From: Leptolinea sp964404415
GTDB lineage: Bacteria > Chloroflexota > Anaerolineae > Anaerolineales > Anaerolineaceae
NCBI GenBank assembly: GCA_964404415.1
Contig: CAYOKC010000006.1
Span: forward strand, 1 to 50,138
DNA length: 50,138 nucleotides
Direction: 5' to 3'
Shown: piece after piece, positions 34,018 to 43,715 of the stretch
Numbering within the stretch: the stretch's first letter is position 1
Layout: each line of letters starts with the position of its first letter
The notes under the pieces: generated by a model
Seen by the model: the letters and a program-made list of their open reading frames with translations, nothing else
What the model was told of the DNA's origin: nothing
Databases searched by the model: none
Program-made: the position numbers and the translations under genes

Positions 34018-35580
34018 ATGAAAGTGAATGCGGAAAACTCAACCGGTAAGATAGAAAAACTGATCGTGGCAGCACTGATCATGATGGGGTTGCTTGCCGC
34101 CGCTTATTTCCGTTTTTACAACCTCAGGCAATCCCCCGGCTGGTATAGCGATGAAGGGAATTACATTGACCTGGCGGAAAACTGGGCACAGGGGAAATGG
34201 CAAAACTACGGGGTGACCGGCGCCCCGTACAGTCAACGGCCGCCTTTATACATGTATGTGACCACCGCTGCCATGCGAGTGTTTGGTGTTGATATAGGCG
34301 TCACACGCGGGGTTAGCGCTGCCGGAAGCCTGATCTGTGTGATTCTGGTCACCTGGGTGGTATGGAAAAGTGTGGGGAAAAGGGAAGGCATCCTGACGCT
34401 CTGGGTAACCGGCGTAGCCCCGTGGATCGTCACATTCGCGCGATTCGGGATGACGTACAACCTTATGGCGCCCTTCTTTCTTTTATCCCTGATCGCAGCG
34501 TTGAAGTATCGTGAGAAATCGAGCCTTCCCTGGTTGGTGGCGGCAGGTATCAGTTCCGCGCTGGCTTTTTCAACCGACTACCTTGGGATTATCTGCGGTA
34601 TCACCGTCGGATTGATGCTGCTTCTTCTCAGACCCGGTGCGTTGACTATTTTTATACCCGTTTTTCTCGCGACCCTGGCTGTGGTATTTTTGCCGGTGGT
34701 TTTGCTCAATGGGCCGGTTTTCTTCACCGATATGCTCAATCTGTTCACCTGGGGAGGCCAGGTTCAATCTTCAGTCTCACCTTTGATCAGTATAGTGGTT
34801 AACTATTCAGAGTTACTGCGCCGTGAAAGCTGGATACTTCTGGGAATATGCGGGCTGTTTTTGATCAAAGATAAGCCGCTTCGCAACATACTGATTACGT
34901 CCACCGGCCTGACGTTGTTGATAGTCACCCGGGCTTATACCCCGGTCGGCGGAGGGCTGCATTACCTTATGCATCTGTTCCCGATCTTTGGAATGGGGCT
35001 GGCTGTCTTCCTGATGAAAGCGTATGACTCAGTCAAGTTGGTCGCGACAGACGCGTACGGCGCGATCCATAACTCCTTCGCCCGGTTGGCACCTCCACTG
35101 GCCATAGCTACATCCATGGCGGTGGTCTTCACGCCCGTGATCTGGATGGTACTCAGCTCTTTCGCTTTGACAGTGTACTCCACCGATTACCTGTTCACCG
35201 GTAATGATGACCTGCGCCTCGCCGAAGTGGATGACGCGGAAAAGGCGCGGGAGTATGTCAACGCGCGGGTTAAACCCGGCGACCTGGTGCTGGGTTCACC
35301 AACGCTGATCTGGGGTCTTGCGACCATGAACCGGGCTGATTTTCTGGGCGCGCTGGCCTATACGGGCCAAAAACCGAACAATTATATTGATGTTGATAAA
35401 TCCCGCTTTACTCAGCATATCTCTCTCGATTCAGCCCGGTTCGTTTTCCTGGATCCGCTGGCTGAGGAATTCGCGCCGAAAGTACTGCCCGGGATGCAAG
35501 CCTGGCTCGATGAAATTCATACATGGCCGGTGGTGTTTAAAGCCGGGGAGATACAGGTGTACGAACAAAAAGCGGAATAA
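34018..35580 (+). CDS. GT39-type membrane glycosyltransferase
   Basis: 520 aa with ten or more membrane helices and a C-terminal outer domain. GWYSDEGNYIDLAENWAQG gives the D-E catalytic motif in loop 1, and SQRPPLYMYVTTAAMRVFG the conserved R-P-P-L-Y segment of ArnT/PMT family proteins, which transfer a sugar from a lipid carrier at the outer face of the membrane. The C-terminal 150 residues (KPGDLVLGSPTLIWGL, RFVFLDPLAEEF) form a soluble outer part. The ATG at 34018 is six bases after AAGGG; a GTG two codons upstream is possible. Confidence 0.8.
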   Translation: MKVNAENSTGKIEKLIVAALIMMGLLAAAYFRFYNLRQSPGWYSDEGNYIDLAENWAQGKWQNYGVTGAPYSQRPPLYMYVTTAAMRVFGVDIGVTRGVSAAGSLICVILVTWVVWKSVGKREGILTLWVTGVAPWIVTFARFGMTYNLMAPFFLLSLIAALKYREKSSLPWLVAAGISSALAFSTDYLGIICGITVGLMLLLLRPGALTIFIPVFLATLAVVFLPVVLLNGPVFFTDMLNLFTWGGQVQSSVSPLISIVVNYSELLRRESWILLGICGLFLIKDKPLRNILITSTGLTLLIVTRAYTPVGGGLHYLMHLFPIFGMGLAVFLMKAYDSVKLVATDAYGAIHNSFARLAPPLAIATSMAVVFTPVIWMVLSSFALTVYSTDYLFTGNDDLRLAEVDDAEKAREYVNARVKPGDLVLGSPTLIWGLATMNRADFLGALAYTGQKPNNYIDVDKSRFTQHISLDSARFVFLDPLAEEFAPKVLPGMQAWLDEIHTWPVVFKAGEIQVYEQKAE

Positions 35581-35643
35581 AGAACAAAGCGCGGGGTTAT
35601 CGGTTAAAATTCTGCAGATAAACTGATAACTCCGAGGCTGGAA

Positions 35644-36324
<681 letters not shown>

Positions 36325-36325
36325 C

Positions 36326-36892
36326 ATGACGAACCGGACTGAAGCTAAATTGTCACTCACTTCCATCTGCCTGAAAACCATGCTGGTTCACACGGTCACG
36401 TATTTCGCGGCCGGCCTTATCAGCTCAACGGTCTTTGATTATGCTGCGCGATACGCGGATCCGCTGCTGGGAAATTTTATGCGTCCGATCAGTCACCCGA
36501 TGGTGGCGGCCGGGCCAATGCTGCAGGTATTCCGCGGGCTGCTGTTCGGACTGGTTTTCTATCTGTTACGCGAAGTCTACTTCGGCGGTAAAAGAGGCTG
36601 GCTCACTACCTTCGCGGTGCTGGTCATCGTTGGCATCATTTCTCCCTTTGGTCCGTCCCCCAGTTCAATCGAAGGATTGATCTACAGTAATGTGCCGTTG
36701 AACTTCCACTTCATCGGCCTGCCTGAAGTAATCATCCAATCTTTCCTGCTGGCTTATATAACCCATTACTGGGTAAACCACCCCGGGAAGAAATGGCTCG
36801 CGTGGATCATCGGTGTCATATTCGCACTGGTGGTATTAATGTCCACACTGGGAATTTTGGCCGGTCTTGGCATCCTGCAGGTACCCGCCTGA
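36326..36892 (+). CDS. Hypothetical membrane protein
   Basis: 188 aa, five membrane segments. SICLKTMLVHTVTYFAAGLI and a loop with SPFGPSPSSIEGLIYSNVPL are its most distinctive parts. A His-Pro containing loop (MRPISHPMVAAGPMLQ) precedes the second segment. No named family recognised. It follows the cyclophilin gene by one base, suggesting co-expression, but nothing shows a shared function. Confidence 0.7.
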   Translation: MTNRTEAKLSLTSICLKTMLVHTVTYFAAGLISSTVFDYAARYADPLLGNFMRPISHPMVAAGPMLQVFRGLLFGLVFYLLREVYFGGKRGWLTTFAVLVIVGIISPFGPSPSSIEGLIYSNVPLNFHFIGLPEVIIQSFLLAYITHYWVNHPGKKWLAWIIGVIFALVVLMSTLGILAGLGILQVPA

Positions 36893-36924
36893 TTTTGCTG
36901 CAAACTGGATAGACTGGGGATCTA

Positions 36925-37215
36925 ATGAAAATACTTGCGTTAGAGGTTGAGAACTATCCGGTTAATTGGGCCGAAATTGAACCCGCTTTGCTTCAGTCGG
37001 AAGCAAAGCGGGTTTATGAGTTGGAACAGCGGAATCTGATACGGCAGATATACTTCAGGGCGGATATTAAAAGTGCCGTGATTGAATGGGAATCGGACAC
37101 TATAGACGAAGTCCGCGCCTTGATCGCTGACTTTCCACTGGTAAAAGCAGGATTAATTCACTTTGATCTTATTCCTTTAATGCCATATTCAGGTTTTTCA
37201 AGGCTTTTTGGGTAA
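36925..37215 (+). CDS. Small muconolactone-isomerase-like protein
   Basis: 96 aa, soluble, a single ferredoxin-like alpha/beta domain: MKILALEVE first strand, QRNLIRQIYFRADIKSAVIEWES in the middle and VKAGLIHFDLIPLMPY at the end. This pattern matches the muconolactone isomerase/YCII-type superfamily; the catalytic function, if any, is unknown. It ends five bases before the diguanylate cyclase start, so the two are probably co-transcribed. Confidence 0.6.
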   Translation: MKILALEVENYPVNWAEIEPALLQSEAKRVYELEQRNLIRQIYFRADIKSAVIEWESDTIDEVRALIADFPLVKAGLIHFDLIPLMPYSGFSRLFG

Positions 37216-37220
37216 TTTTT

Positions 37221-38456
37221 ATGCCATTTGCCCTTTATCAGGAGGATAATAAAATATACCCTCCAAATTATGGATACAGCTCTCACTCTCGATGTAAAAA
37301 CAATTTTTTCAGCCAGGTCACCATTAATCTCATTCTTGGCCTGGCACTTTGGTTTTCATCACTGGGCCGGTATCAAAAGGGGTTGAATTATTTTATTGGT
37401 TTATTCATCGCTCAGGCAGTTACGCAGTTTTTGTATATATTTCGAGGCGTCCTGCCTGACCTTGTGACCATTGTTCTGGCCAACACATTTTTAATCGCCT
37501 CTTACAATCTGGGCTACCTGGGGTACTGTCAGTTCTTTAACCGGAAAGTGAATAACTGGTTTATTGTTCTTCCTATCGCGGTTATTCTGGTTATGTTCAC
37601 TGCTTACATAAACAATTTCACCGTAAGGGCGGTCACACTTGGATTGGTTTCTACCGCTCAATATCTGATTCAATTTTTATTGGTCTTATCAATAAAAGAA
37701 AACGCGATCAAACGGTCTAAACCGATCCTGTTAATTGGATATGGAATAATTATCGTTCTGTTTTCAATACGAGCCGTTTATATTTTAATAAATCCAACGA
37801 GGATTACGTCTCTATTAGATCCTATGTGGCTGAACACATTGACATTATTCGCCTCGATCCCCAGCATCCTGTTCATCGCGCTGGGGGTTTTATTAATGAT
37901 CTCAGACCGTCTTCTCGATGAAAACAGGGAACTGGCTACCCGTGATTCTTTGACGCACATTTTTAACCGGCGGACATTTTCAGACCTGGCTGTGCGTGAA
38001 TTAGCCCGCGCGCAACGCAGTGACCATGATACAGCGCTGCTGATGTTGGATATTGATCATTTCAAAATTGTTAATGATACCTACGGTCACCCCATCGGGG
38101 ATGAAGCGTTGATCCATCTGGTAAAGATCATAAAAGAATCAGTTCGAATGCAGGATCTGTACGGACGTTGGGGTGGCGAGGAATTCGTGATCCTGCTGGC
38201 AGAAACAGATGCGGAAGAAGCTCGTCAGATCGCCGAGAGGCTGCGTCAACGCATAGCGGACAGTACACTGGTGATTAACAATATCACCATAAAAATGACA
38301 GTAAGTATTGGTATATCGACCATGCCTGGCTCAGTCAAACCCGAATTGGTTTGCATGATCGAACAGGCGGACAAAGCCATGTATGAAGCCAAACATGCAG
38401 GCCGGAATTGCGTGAAGTTGGCTCCATTCAGCTACGACAATCAACCTGTTATTTGA
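37221..38456 (+). CDS. Membrane diguanylate cyclase
   Basis: 411 aa. Seven hydrophobic segments (about residues 35-230) form an uncharacterised sensory region, followed by a GGDEF domain (about 240-400): RDSLTHIFNRRTFSD, LLMLDIDHFKIVNDTYGHPIGDEAL, the active-site loop GRWGGEEFVILL and SIGISTM. RMQD five residues before GGEEF is a complete RxxD inhibitory site, so product feedback is expected. The enzyme makes cyclic di-GMP from two GTP. The signal sensed by the membrane part is unknown. Confidence 0.93.
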   Translation: MPFALYQEDNKIYPPNYGYSSHSRCKNNFFSQVTINLILGLALWFSSLGRYQKGLNYFIGLFIAQAVTQFLYIFRGVLPDLVTIVLANTFLIASYNLGYLGYCQFFNRKVNNWFIVLPIAVILVMFTAYINNFTVRAVTLGLVSTAQYLIQFLLVLSIKENAIKRSKPILLIGYGIIIVLFSIRAVYILINPTRITSLLDPMWLNTLTLFASIPSILFIALGVLLMISDRLLDENRELATRDSLTHIFNRRTFSDLAVRELARAQRSDHDTALLMLDIDHFKIVNDTYGHPIGDEALIHLVKIIKESVRMQDLYGRWGGEEFVILLAETDAEEARQIAERLRQRIADSTLVINNITIKMTVSIGISTMPGSVKPELVCMIEQADKAMYEAKHAGRNCVKLAPFSYDNQPVI

Positions 38457-38583
38457 CCGCCCTGGTCAGAAATACCATATCAATAATCATCGGCAAATCC
38501 TTGTAATGCTGATTTCATTATCGCCACCCTAACGGCCGGTATAATAACACTGAAAAATATCCAAACCATTGTGGGGTGATCAC

Positions 38584-39969
38584 GTGACCAAATGGCGTCA
38601 TCATATATTCATTTTCCTTGCCCTGGCGATTTTCCTCGGTCTGCGAATATTCGCTTCAGATCCGTGGACGGCAGCCATTTCCACAAATGATACCGATTCT
38701 TATGTATCCACGGCTAAAGCCCCCTTTTTCTCCACCGGTTTCTTCAGTGGTATGCGGCCAATCACCATACCGTTTCTATATAAGATATTCACCCCACCGG
38801 GGGGGTATGACACATCCGTCCGGAGCGAACCCAGCATCGGCAAGCTGCCGGGGCTGCGTGAACTTCCCGGTTTCAGCAGCGTGGCATTGGTTCAATCCAT
38901 CATATCTGTACTGTGCTGGATGGCATTGGCGGTTTCACTGTATTTTAAATTGGGAAACCGCTGGCTCCGTTACGTCAGTGTAACGTTGGTCTTATTATCC
39001 GCCCTCCTGCCCGAGATCATAAGCTGGGACCATGTGATGATGGCAGAATCGTTGTCATACTCACTGTTTGCACTGTTGCTCGCTTTCGGCCTTCATTTAT
39101 TTGACCTGCCTTTTTTCACGAAAGCCATGTCTTCAAATGGAGAGAAATGGTTAGCCGCGGGCTTTCTGGTTACCATGTTCCTATGGGTCAATACCCGCGA
39201 TACAAATTTATATTTTCTCGAAATCGCCAACATAAGTCTCATCATTGGGCTGGCTATACCCTATTTTGCCAGCAAATTCAAAACAATCTCCCGGTTGGTT
39301 GTTGCCGTACTGGTTATTTCCAGCCTGATTGTTATATTTCACCAGACAGGGGCACAATCAAGCAAACGCCTTGTCAACCCGCTGATAAATAACCTGACAT
39401 CCAATGTTTTCCCTTATTCAACCCGCGTTGAATTTATGCATGAGAAATGGGGAATGCCTAATTCACCGGAGATCATTTCAAACAGGGCATCTGCAAACTA
39501 CAGCACCATCACAGGTAATAAGGAATTTGTGAAATGGGTGCAAAAGAAGGGATTGAGTGCCTATACTGATTTTATGATCAACACACCGGAGTGGACCATC
39601 CAGATGTTGATCAATTCTTTCAGTGATACATTCGGGTATTACAAGCAGCCGTATTTTGATCCCAAGACTATCAACCTGTCGGTTAACCCCAAACAGCTCA
39701 CCCGGTTGGTTAACTGGTCTTCCAGTGATCTGATCATCATCACGCTATTTCTTATCCTGTTATCTTTCGCGAAAAATTTGAAACAAAAACAAACAGCCTT
39801 ATGGCCTATTCTGGGGATGATGGCCTGCATCTGGCTGGGAGCAAGCGTTATGTACGCCGCCTCTTACCTGGGGGAAACCTGGGGAAGCGCCGCCCGTCAC
39901 ATTCAAAATGTCATTTTGACCTACCGGTTATTGATCCTTGTATATGTCCCATTGATTTTTGATGCGTAG
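38584..39969 (+). CDS. Polytopic membrane protein, GT-C-like
   Basis: 461 aa, about ten membrane segments. The first loop carries STNDTDSYVSTAKAPFFSTG and GMRPITIPFLYKIF, again an acidic pair followed by an R-P-containing loop as in GT-C transferases. ISWDHVMMAESLSYSLF follows. Sugar and acceptor unknown. GTG at 38584 has GGGGTGA seven bases upstream. A TATAAT (38540-38545) 39 bp before the start is a probable -10 box. Third membrane transferase-like gene in the region. Confidence 0.6.
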   Translation: MTKWRHHIFIFLALAIFLGLRIFASDPWTAAISTNDTDSYVSTAKAPFFSTGFFSGMRPITIPFLYKIFTPPGGYDTSVRSEPSIGKLPGLRELPGFSSVALVQSIISVLCWMALAVSLYFKLGNRWLRYVSVTLVLLSALLPEIISWDHVMMAESLSYSLFALLLAFGLHLFDLPFFTKAMSSNGEKWLAAGFLVTMFLWVNTRDTNLYFLEIANISLIIGLAIPYFASKFKTISRLVVAVLVISSLIVIFHQTGAQSSKRLVNPLINNLTSNVFPYSTRVEFMHEKWGMPNSPEIISNRASANYSTITGNKEFVKWVQKKGLSAYTDFMINTPEWTIQMLINSFSDTFGYYKQPYFDPKTINLSVNPKQLTRLVNWSSSDLIIITLFLILLSFAKNLKQKQTALWPILGMMACIWLGASVMYAASYLGETWGSAARHIQNVILTYRLLILVYVPLIFDA

Positions 39970-40604
39970 CGAAAAAGGTATAGAGCTTCCAATATCAATT
40001 TGGCATATCCATCGTTGAATTAGGCACAAACTGATCCCGAAATCCGCAGATCTAACTGTCATTCTTCGGAAGTCTGTTGTATATAGACGTCTATGATCAT
40101 CAAAAATACTATCCCTCTGTTCACCGAAAAATCAATCTTAAAACTTGTACAAAATTCTTGACAAACCGAATTAGACTTGTATACTCTTAATTAAGGGCAA
40201 CCCTCCCTTCAATTCAAACAAAATAGCAGTCAAATGAAGGCGATGATCTGAAACTAAGAATTTGGTCGCATATCCGTTCAACCCGGAAATAGTTTCAGGG
40301 AGCCAGAAGCGAAACCGATCACAATCAAGGTCGGTTTCCGTGTTTTAACCGGTTGTCTTTGCACATTTAAATGCTCCATTCACCAACAACGCACCGGGTA
40401 CGCACCTAATTTATTCGTAGCTGTATAGGTGAACTCCAGGGTGGCTTTTTCAACCAACCGCGGGAACAAGACAAAATCCTTTCTTGACAATTACCGGCAG
40501 AGCAATATCAAGAAACGTTCCCGCCAAATAAACAACTTCCTGCCTACTGGAAAGCGGTTTCTTCTGTTCTACCTTGAAATAACCGCGCATTCAAGGAGGT
40601 TAAT
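39970..40604 (+). promoter_or_regulatory. Promoter and long structured leader of the surface-protein gene
   Basis: TTGACA (40158-40163), 16-bp spacer, TATACT (40180-40185) is a strong promoter about 545 nt before the CDS. Downstream the transcript can form stems: CCTTCA/TGAAGG (40206-40211 with 40235-40240), CTGAAACTA/TAGTTTCAG (40248-40256 with 40290-40298) and GAAACCGA/TCGGTTTC (40311-40318 with 40331-40338, then TGTTTT). I do not recognise a named riboswitch. 39970-40157 and 40380-40590 hold nothing else I can support. Confidence 0.6.
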
Positions 40605-40673
40605 TTGAATCCATATTCAACCATCGTAATTAGTTATCCTGCCTGGTACTCATCTTATGCTTTCTCAAAATGA
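40605..40673 (+). CDS. Possible 22-residue leader peptide
   Basis: AAGGAGG, a complete Shine-Dalgarno, lies five bases before a TTG that opens a 22-codon frame ending TGA at 40671-40673. The peptide, NPYSTIVISYPAWYSSYAFSK after the initiator, is rich in Tyr and Ser. It is the only short frame with such a signal in the long leader and ends 56 bp before the surface-protein ATG, so it could act in translational attenuation. Too short for domain evidence; TTG start lowers certainty. Confidence 0.4.
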   Translation: MNPYSTIVISYPAWYSSYAFSK

Positions 40674-40678
40674 TGAGT

Positions 40679-40698
40679 TTTCAAATGGCCATTTGAAA
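40679..40698. promoter_or_regulatory. 20-bp perfect palindrome before surface-protein gene
   Basis: TTTCAAATGGCCATTTGAAA, ten-base arms without spacer, between the short leader frame and the ribosome binding site of the surface protein. It may be an operator or, in RNA, part of a hairpin next to the start region. Confidence 0.6.
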
Positions 40699-40729
40699 CG
40701 GTGAATAAATCTAGTAATAGGAGGTAGTT

Positions 40730-43696
40730 ATGGCAGCCTCACGATCCACTACACAAAAGATTTTTCTTATACTGATATATACACTCCTTTTACCGGGGAT
40801 GCTTTTTCTAAATAGCGGTATGGCGTTGGCGCAAGATACTCCACCTGAACCACCGGCAGAATCGGCTCCTCCTGAAGAACCGGTGACAGAGTCCGCGCCA
40901 CCGGAAGAACCTGCAGCCGAACCCGCGCCGGTGGAGGAAGCGCCGCCTGAACAACCTTCCGGGGAAGAGCCGGCATCTCAAGAACCATTGCCTGACGAAC
41001 CCGCCCCGTTAACCGGAGAAGAACCGCCCTTACCTGCGGAGGTGACATCTGAACCTCCAACGGATACAGAACCAGTACCTGTTTCTGAAACCGTTGAACC
41101 CACACCTGAAGAGGTCATTGCTTCAGGGGTAGAAGCGCTTCAAGAAACAGGCTCTGTGATCTCTACAGAAACCGGTGAAATTCTCCCGCTTTCAAGCGTT
41201 GCGGCCGCCGACCTTCTGGCAGAAGGCGACCCTGTCATTGTTCGCGGGTCAACCACCTACAATTTTCTGCCCACCGGGTCACCATGCCCGGCCGGTAATG
41301 TGTGTGTTTTTTCTGATACGCCAATCACAACAGCCATTCAATTTGCCGATCCGGGTGAGCAAATCACCATCGCCGCGGGATCGTACACAGAAGATGTAAT
41401 GGTGGACAAAGATGTACTGTTGATAGGCGGATCAGCGGGAGTATATACCAACAGTTTTGTGCTCAGCGCCCCTGTTACCAGCCTGTCTTTGTGGCAGAAT
41501 ATTTTCACCAGCAATGTGACGGTTATGACCGACACATCAGCCGGAACACAGGGTGACATTCAGAACGGTATCGACCTGGTTTCATCCAATGGAACAGTGC
41601 TGGTGCTGGAAGGCACCTATGAACTTGACAACACTCTGACTATCAGCAAGCCGCTGACAATGACAGGCAATGTAGGCGACCCGACATCACCAGGAGCCGC
41701 ACTTGACGCTCCAGTGATCCAGCACAAAAGCGGTGGAACCAACACTGCCATGGTCATATCGTCAAGTAATGTTACCGTTCAAGGGTTCATTATCAAAGGA
41801 TTTGAGACGGGTATAAAGGTTCAGGGAACATCCGGCGGGTCCGGCCTCTCCAGCATTAAGATCCTGAATAACAGTTTTGTGGATAATACCCAATTTGACG
41901 TTCTGATCCTTGGAAAGACAACCAATCCGCATGTTGATTACAACGCGTTCTTAGATCCGGCCAATTCAGGCCACCCGGTCGGGTATGCCATCTACAAGGC
42001 TCCTGAAACGTCACAGCTCTATGCCCTGGGGAACTACTGGGGCGGGGATTCAGTCTATTCATGTGTAGATTGGAAAAAGGGAGAATGTGTTGAATGGGAT
42101 TGGATAAACGTTTTTGGTCCGGTTGGGTATTATGAAACAGTGATGGGTGATTTCACCAGTATCATCCCTAAACTTCTGCACAATGACGACAAATTGAACG
42201 GCAGCAACGATATCCCTGCCGGCAGCACGGGAACAAACCGCCAGGGGATTGTCAACGGGTTCACCACACAGGAACCCAACACGATCAAGGTAAAACTGGA
42301 TAACCATCCACCACAAAGTTACGATCAGACTCAGTGTCCACCGGGAACATTCTATAACGGCGTCTTATGTGTGCAGGAAACTCCGCCTGTCACTGAGACA
42401 CCTGTGGTAACCGAAACACCGGTAGTTACGGAAACTCCTGTGGTAACAGAGACTCCGGTCGTTACTGAGACACCGGTTGTGACCGAAACTCCCGTGGTCA
42501 CAGAAACACCGGCCGTTACTGAGACACCGGTTGTGACCGAAACCCCCGTGGTAACTGAAACCCCAGTTGTAACGGAGACTCCTGTGGTGACGGAAACACC
42601 TGTAGTTACCGAAACCCCGGTGGTAACCGAGACACCGGTTATTCCGATCATTCCATTGATTCCCGCCCCGGGTGGCGCACCCATCCTGGCGATTGGCGGC
42701 TTGATCCCCGTGACCGGTGGAGCAGTCATCGTGGCCGGCCTCAACCACACCTGCATGACTACGGCTGATGGCATGGTCGTGTGCTGGGGGCACAATGAAT
42801 TCGGACAGGATGGCGACGAAACCAATACCGACAGGCATGTCCCTGTGTTCGTCAACGGGCTGGAAGGCATCACCAATCTTACGGCAGGCAGCAACCATAC
42901 CTGCGCCCTGAACGGTGATGGCGAAGTCTGGTGCTGGGGCGAGAACAGCTCAGGTCAACTGGGTGATAACTCCACGCAGAACCGGTCAACGCCGGTAAAG
43001 GTACAGGGATTGCCCGGACCGGCAGTATTCTTTACAGCCGGTAAGGACTTTACCTGTGCCAATCTGGAAAACGGCCAGATCTGGTGCTGGGGCGAGAACC
43101 AGGCCGGACAGTTAAATGATGGTTCAACCACCAACCGGCTTACCGCTGTGAAAACGAATTTCAGCCAGGCACCCAACCAGATTTCCGGCGGTATCAATTT
43201 CCTGCTGGGTGAGACTGGTGGAGCGGTGGCAAATTGGGATAACGTCAAACCAGCGGCTATCAACCAGTTGGAAGGCTCCATGGCGATCTCAGCCAATAGG
43301 TGGTCTCCCGGCGGTTGCGCCGTCACATTGACCGGGCAGGTTAAATGCTGGGGCAGTGACCTGATGTCGGCGGGCATTATGGATGCGTCCAACTCGCTAT
43401 CCGTTGGTTCCGGATGGGACCATGCCTGTGCCATCAACTCAGACTTCACAGTCTCCTGCTGGGGGCAGAACCTGTATGGTGAGCTGGGCGACGGCACCAA
43501 ACTGTCGCGTTCCACAGCCTCTCCGGTGAAGAACCTGCCAGTCATCGGTGCGCTGGCTGTAGGCGCGCATCACGCCTGTGTGCTGACCGCTGAAGGCGAC
43601 CCGATGTGCTGGGGCCGCAACATCTATGGTCAAAATGGTGACAACTCGACTATCGATAGGACTTTACCGGTAAGAGTAAGACTCCCATCGAAGTAG
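40730..43696 (+). CDS. Secreted beta-helix / repeat / RCC1-propeller surface protein
   Basis: 988 aa. A signal peptide (about 1-35, ending SGMALA before Q) precedes a Pro/Glu-rich stretch (36-130), a right-handed beta-helix region (about 180-480, with NVTVQGFIIKGFETGIKVQG and GNYWGGD), 14 copies of TETPVV (555-638) and a C-terminal RCC1 domain (about 668-988). Seven blades can be counted, five with the H-x-C...V-x-C-W-G-x-N signature and two degenerate, enough for a closed propeller. IPVTGG lies before the first blade, but no sortase tail follows. Probably an extracellular adhesin or binding protein. TAGGAGG precedes the ATG. Confidence 0.9.
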   Translation: MAASRSTTQKIFLILIYTLLLPGMLFLNSGMALAQDTPPEPPAESAPPEEPVTESAPPEEPAAEPAPVEEAPPEQPSGEEPASQEPLPDEPAPLTGEEPPLPAEVTSEPPTDTEPVPVSETVEPTPEEVIASGVEALQETGSVISTETGEILPLSSVAAADLLAEGDPVIVRGSTTYNFLPTGSPCPAGNVCVFSDTPITTAIQFADPGEQITIAAGSYTEDVMVDKDVLLIGGSAGVYTNSFVLSAPVTSLSLWQNIFTSNVTVMTDTSAGTQGDIQNGIDLVSSNGTVLVLEGTYELDNTLTISKPLTMTGNVGDPTSPGAALDAPVIQHKSGGTNTAMVISSSNVTVQGFIIKGFETGIKVQGTSGGSGLSSIKILNNSFVDNTQFDVLILGKTTNPHVDYNAFLDPANSGHPVGYAIYKAPETSQLYALGNYWGGDSVYSCVDWKKGECVEWDWINVFGPVGYYETVMGDFTSIIPKLLHNDDKLNGSNDIPAGSTGTNRQGIVNGFTTQEPNTIKVKLDNHPPQSYDQTQCPPGTFYNGVLCVQETPPVTETPVVTETPVVTETPVVTETPVVTETPVVTETPVVTETPAVTETPVVTETPVVTETPVVTETPVVTETPVVTETPVVTETPVIPIIPLIPAPGGAPILAIGGLIPVTGGAVIVAGLNHTCMTTADGMVVCWGHNEFGQDGDETNTDRHVPVFVNGLEGITNLTAGSNHTCALNGDGEVWCWGENSSGQLGDNSTQNRSTPVKVQGLPGPAVFFTAGKDFTCANLENGQIWCWGENQAGQLNDGSTTNRLTAVKTNFSQAPNQISGGINFLLGETGGAVANWDNVKPAAINQLEGSMAISANRWSPGGCAVTLTGQVKCWGSDLMSAGIMDASNSLSVGSGWDHACAINSDFTVSCWGQNLYGELGDGTKLSRSTASPVKNLPVIGALAVGAHHACVLTAEGDPMCWGRNIYGQNGDNSTIDRTLPVRVRLPSK
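42392..42643 (+). repeat. 14 x 18-bp coding tandem repeat (TETPVV)
   Basis: Fourteen in-frame 18-bp units encode TETPVV, with TETPAV at unit 7 and TETPVI at unit 14. The DNA units differ mostly at synonymous third positions. Units 5 and 8 are identical and 4-6 resemble 7-9, pointing to an older 54-bp duplication. Confidence 0.95.
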
Positions 43697-43715
43697 ATCA
43701 TTATTGGTAGCTTCA

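Noticed and set aside
40186..40380. Cyclic di-GMP (GEMM) riboswitch in the leader
   Set aside because: Only a weak resemblance to one conserved segment; the strongest predicted stem does not fit the known fold.
40395..40500. Reverse-strand peptide LVEKATLEFTYTATNKLGAYP as a gene remnant
   Set aside because: About 36 codons between stops, no ribosome binding site, and it lies in a leader transcribed the other way; chance cannot be excluded.
42392..42643. Tandem array as a possible CRISPR
   Set aside because: Units are contiguous, 18 bp and in coding frame, with no spacers.
42352..42894. Reverse-strand open frames opposite the TETPVV repeat (up to 180 aa with SVTTGV repeats)
   Set aside because: They exist only because the repeat has no stop in that frame; the forward frame has a signal peptide, domains and ribosome binding site.
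43690..43696. Sortase-type anchoring of the surface protein
   Set aside because: IPVTGG is internal and there is no C-terminal hydrophobic segment or basic tail.
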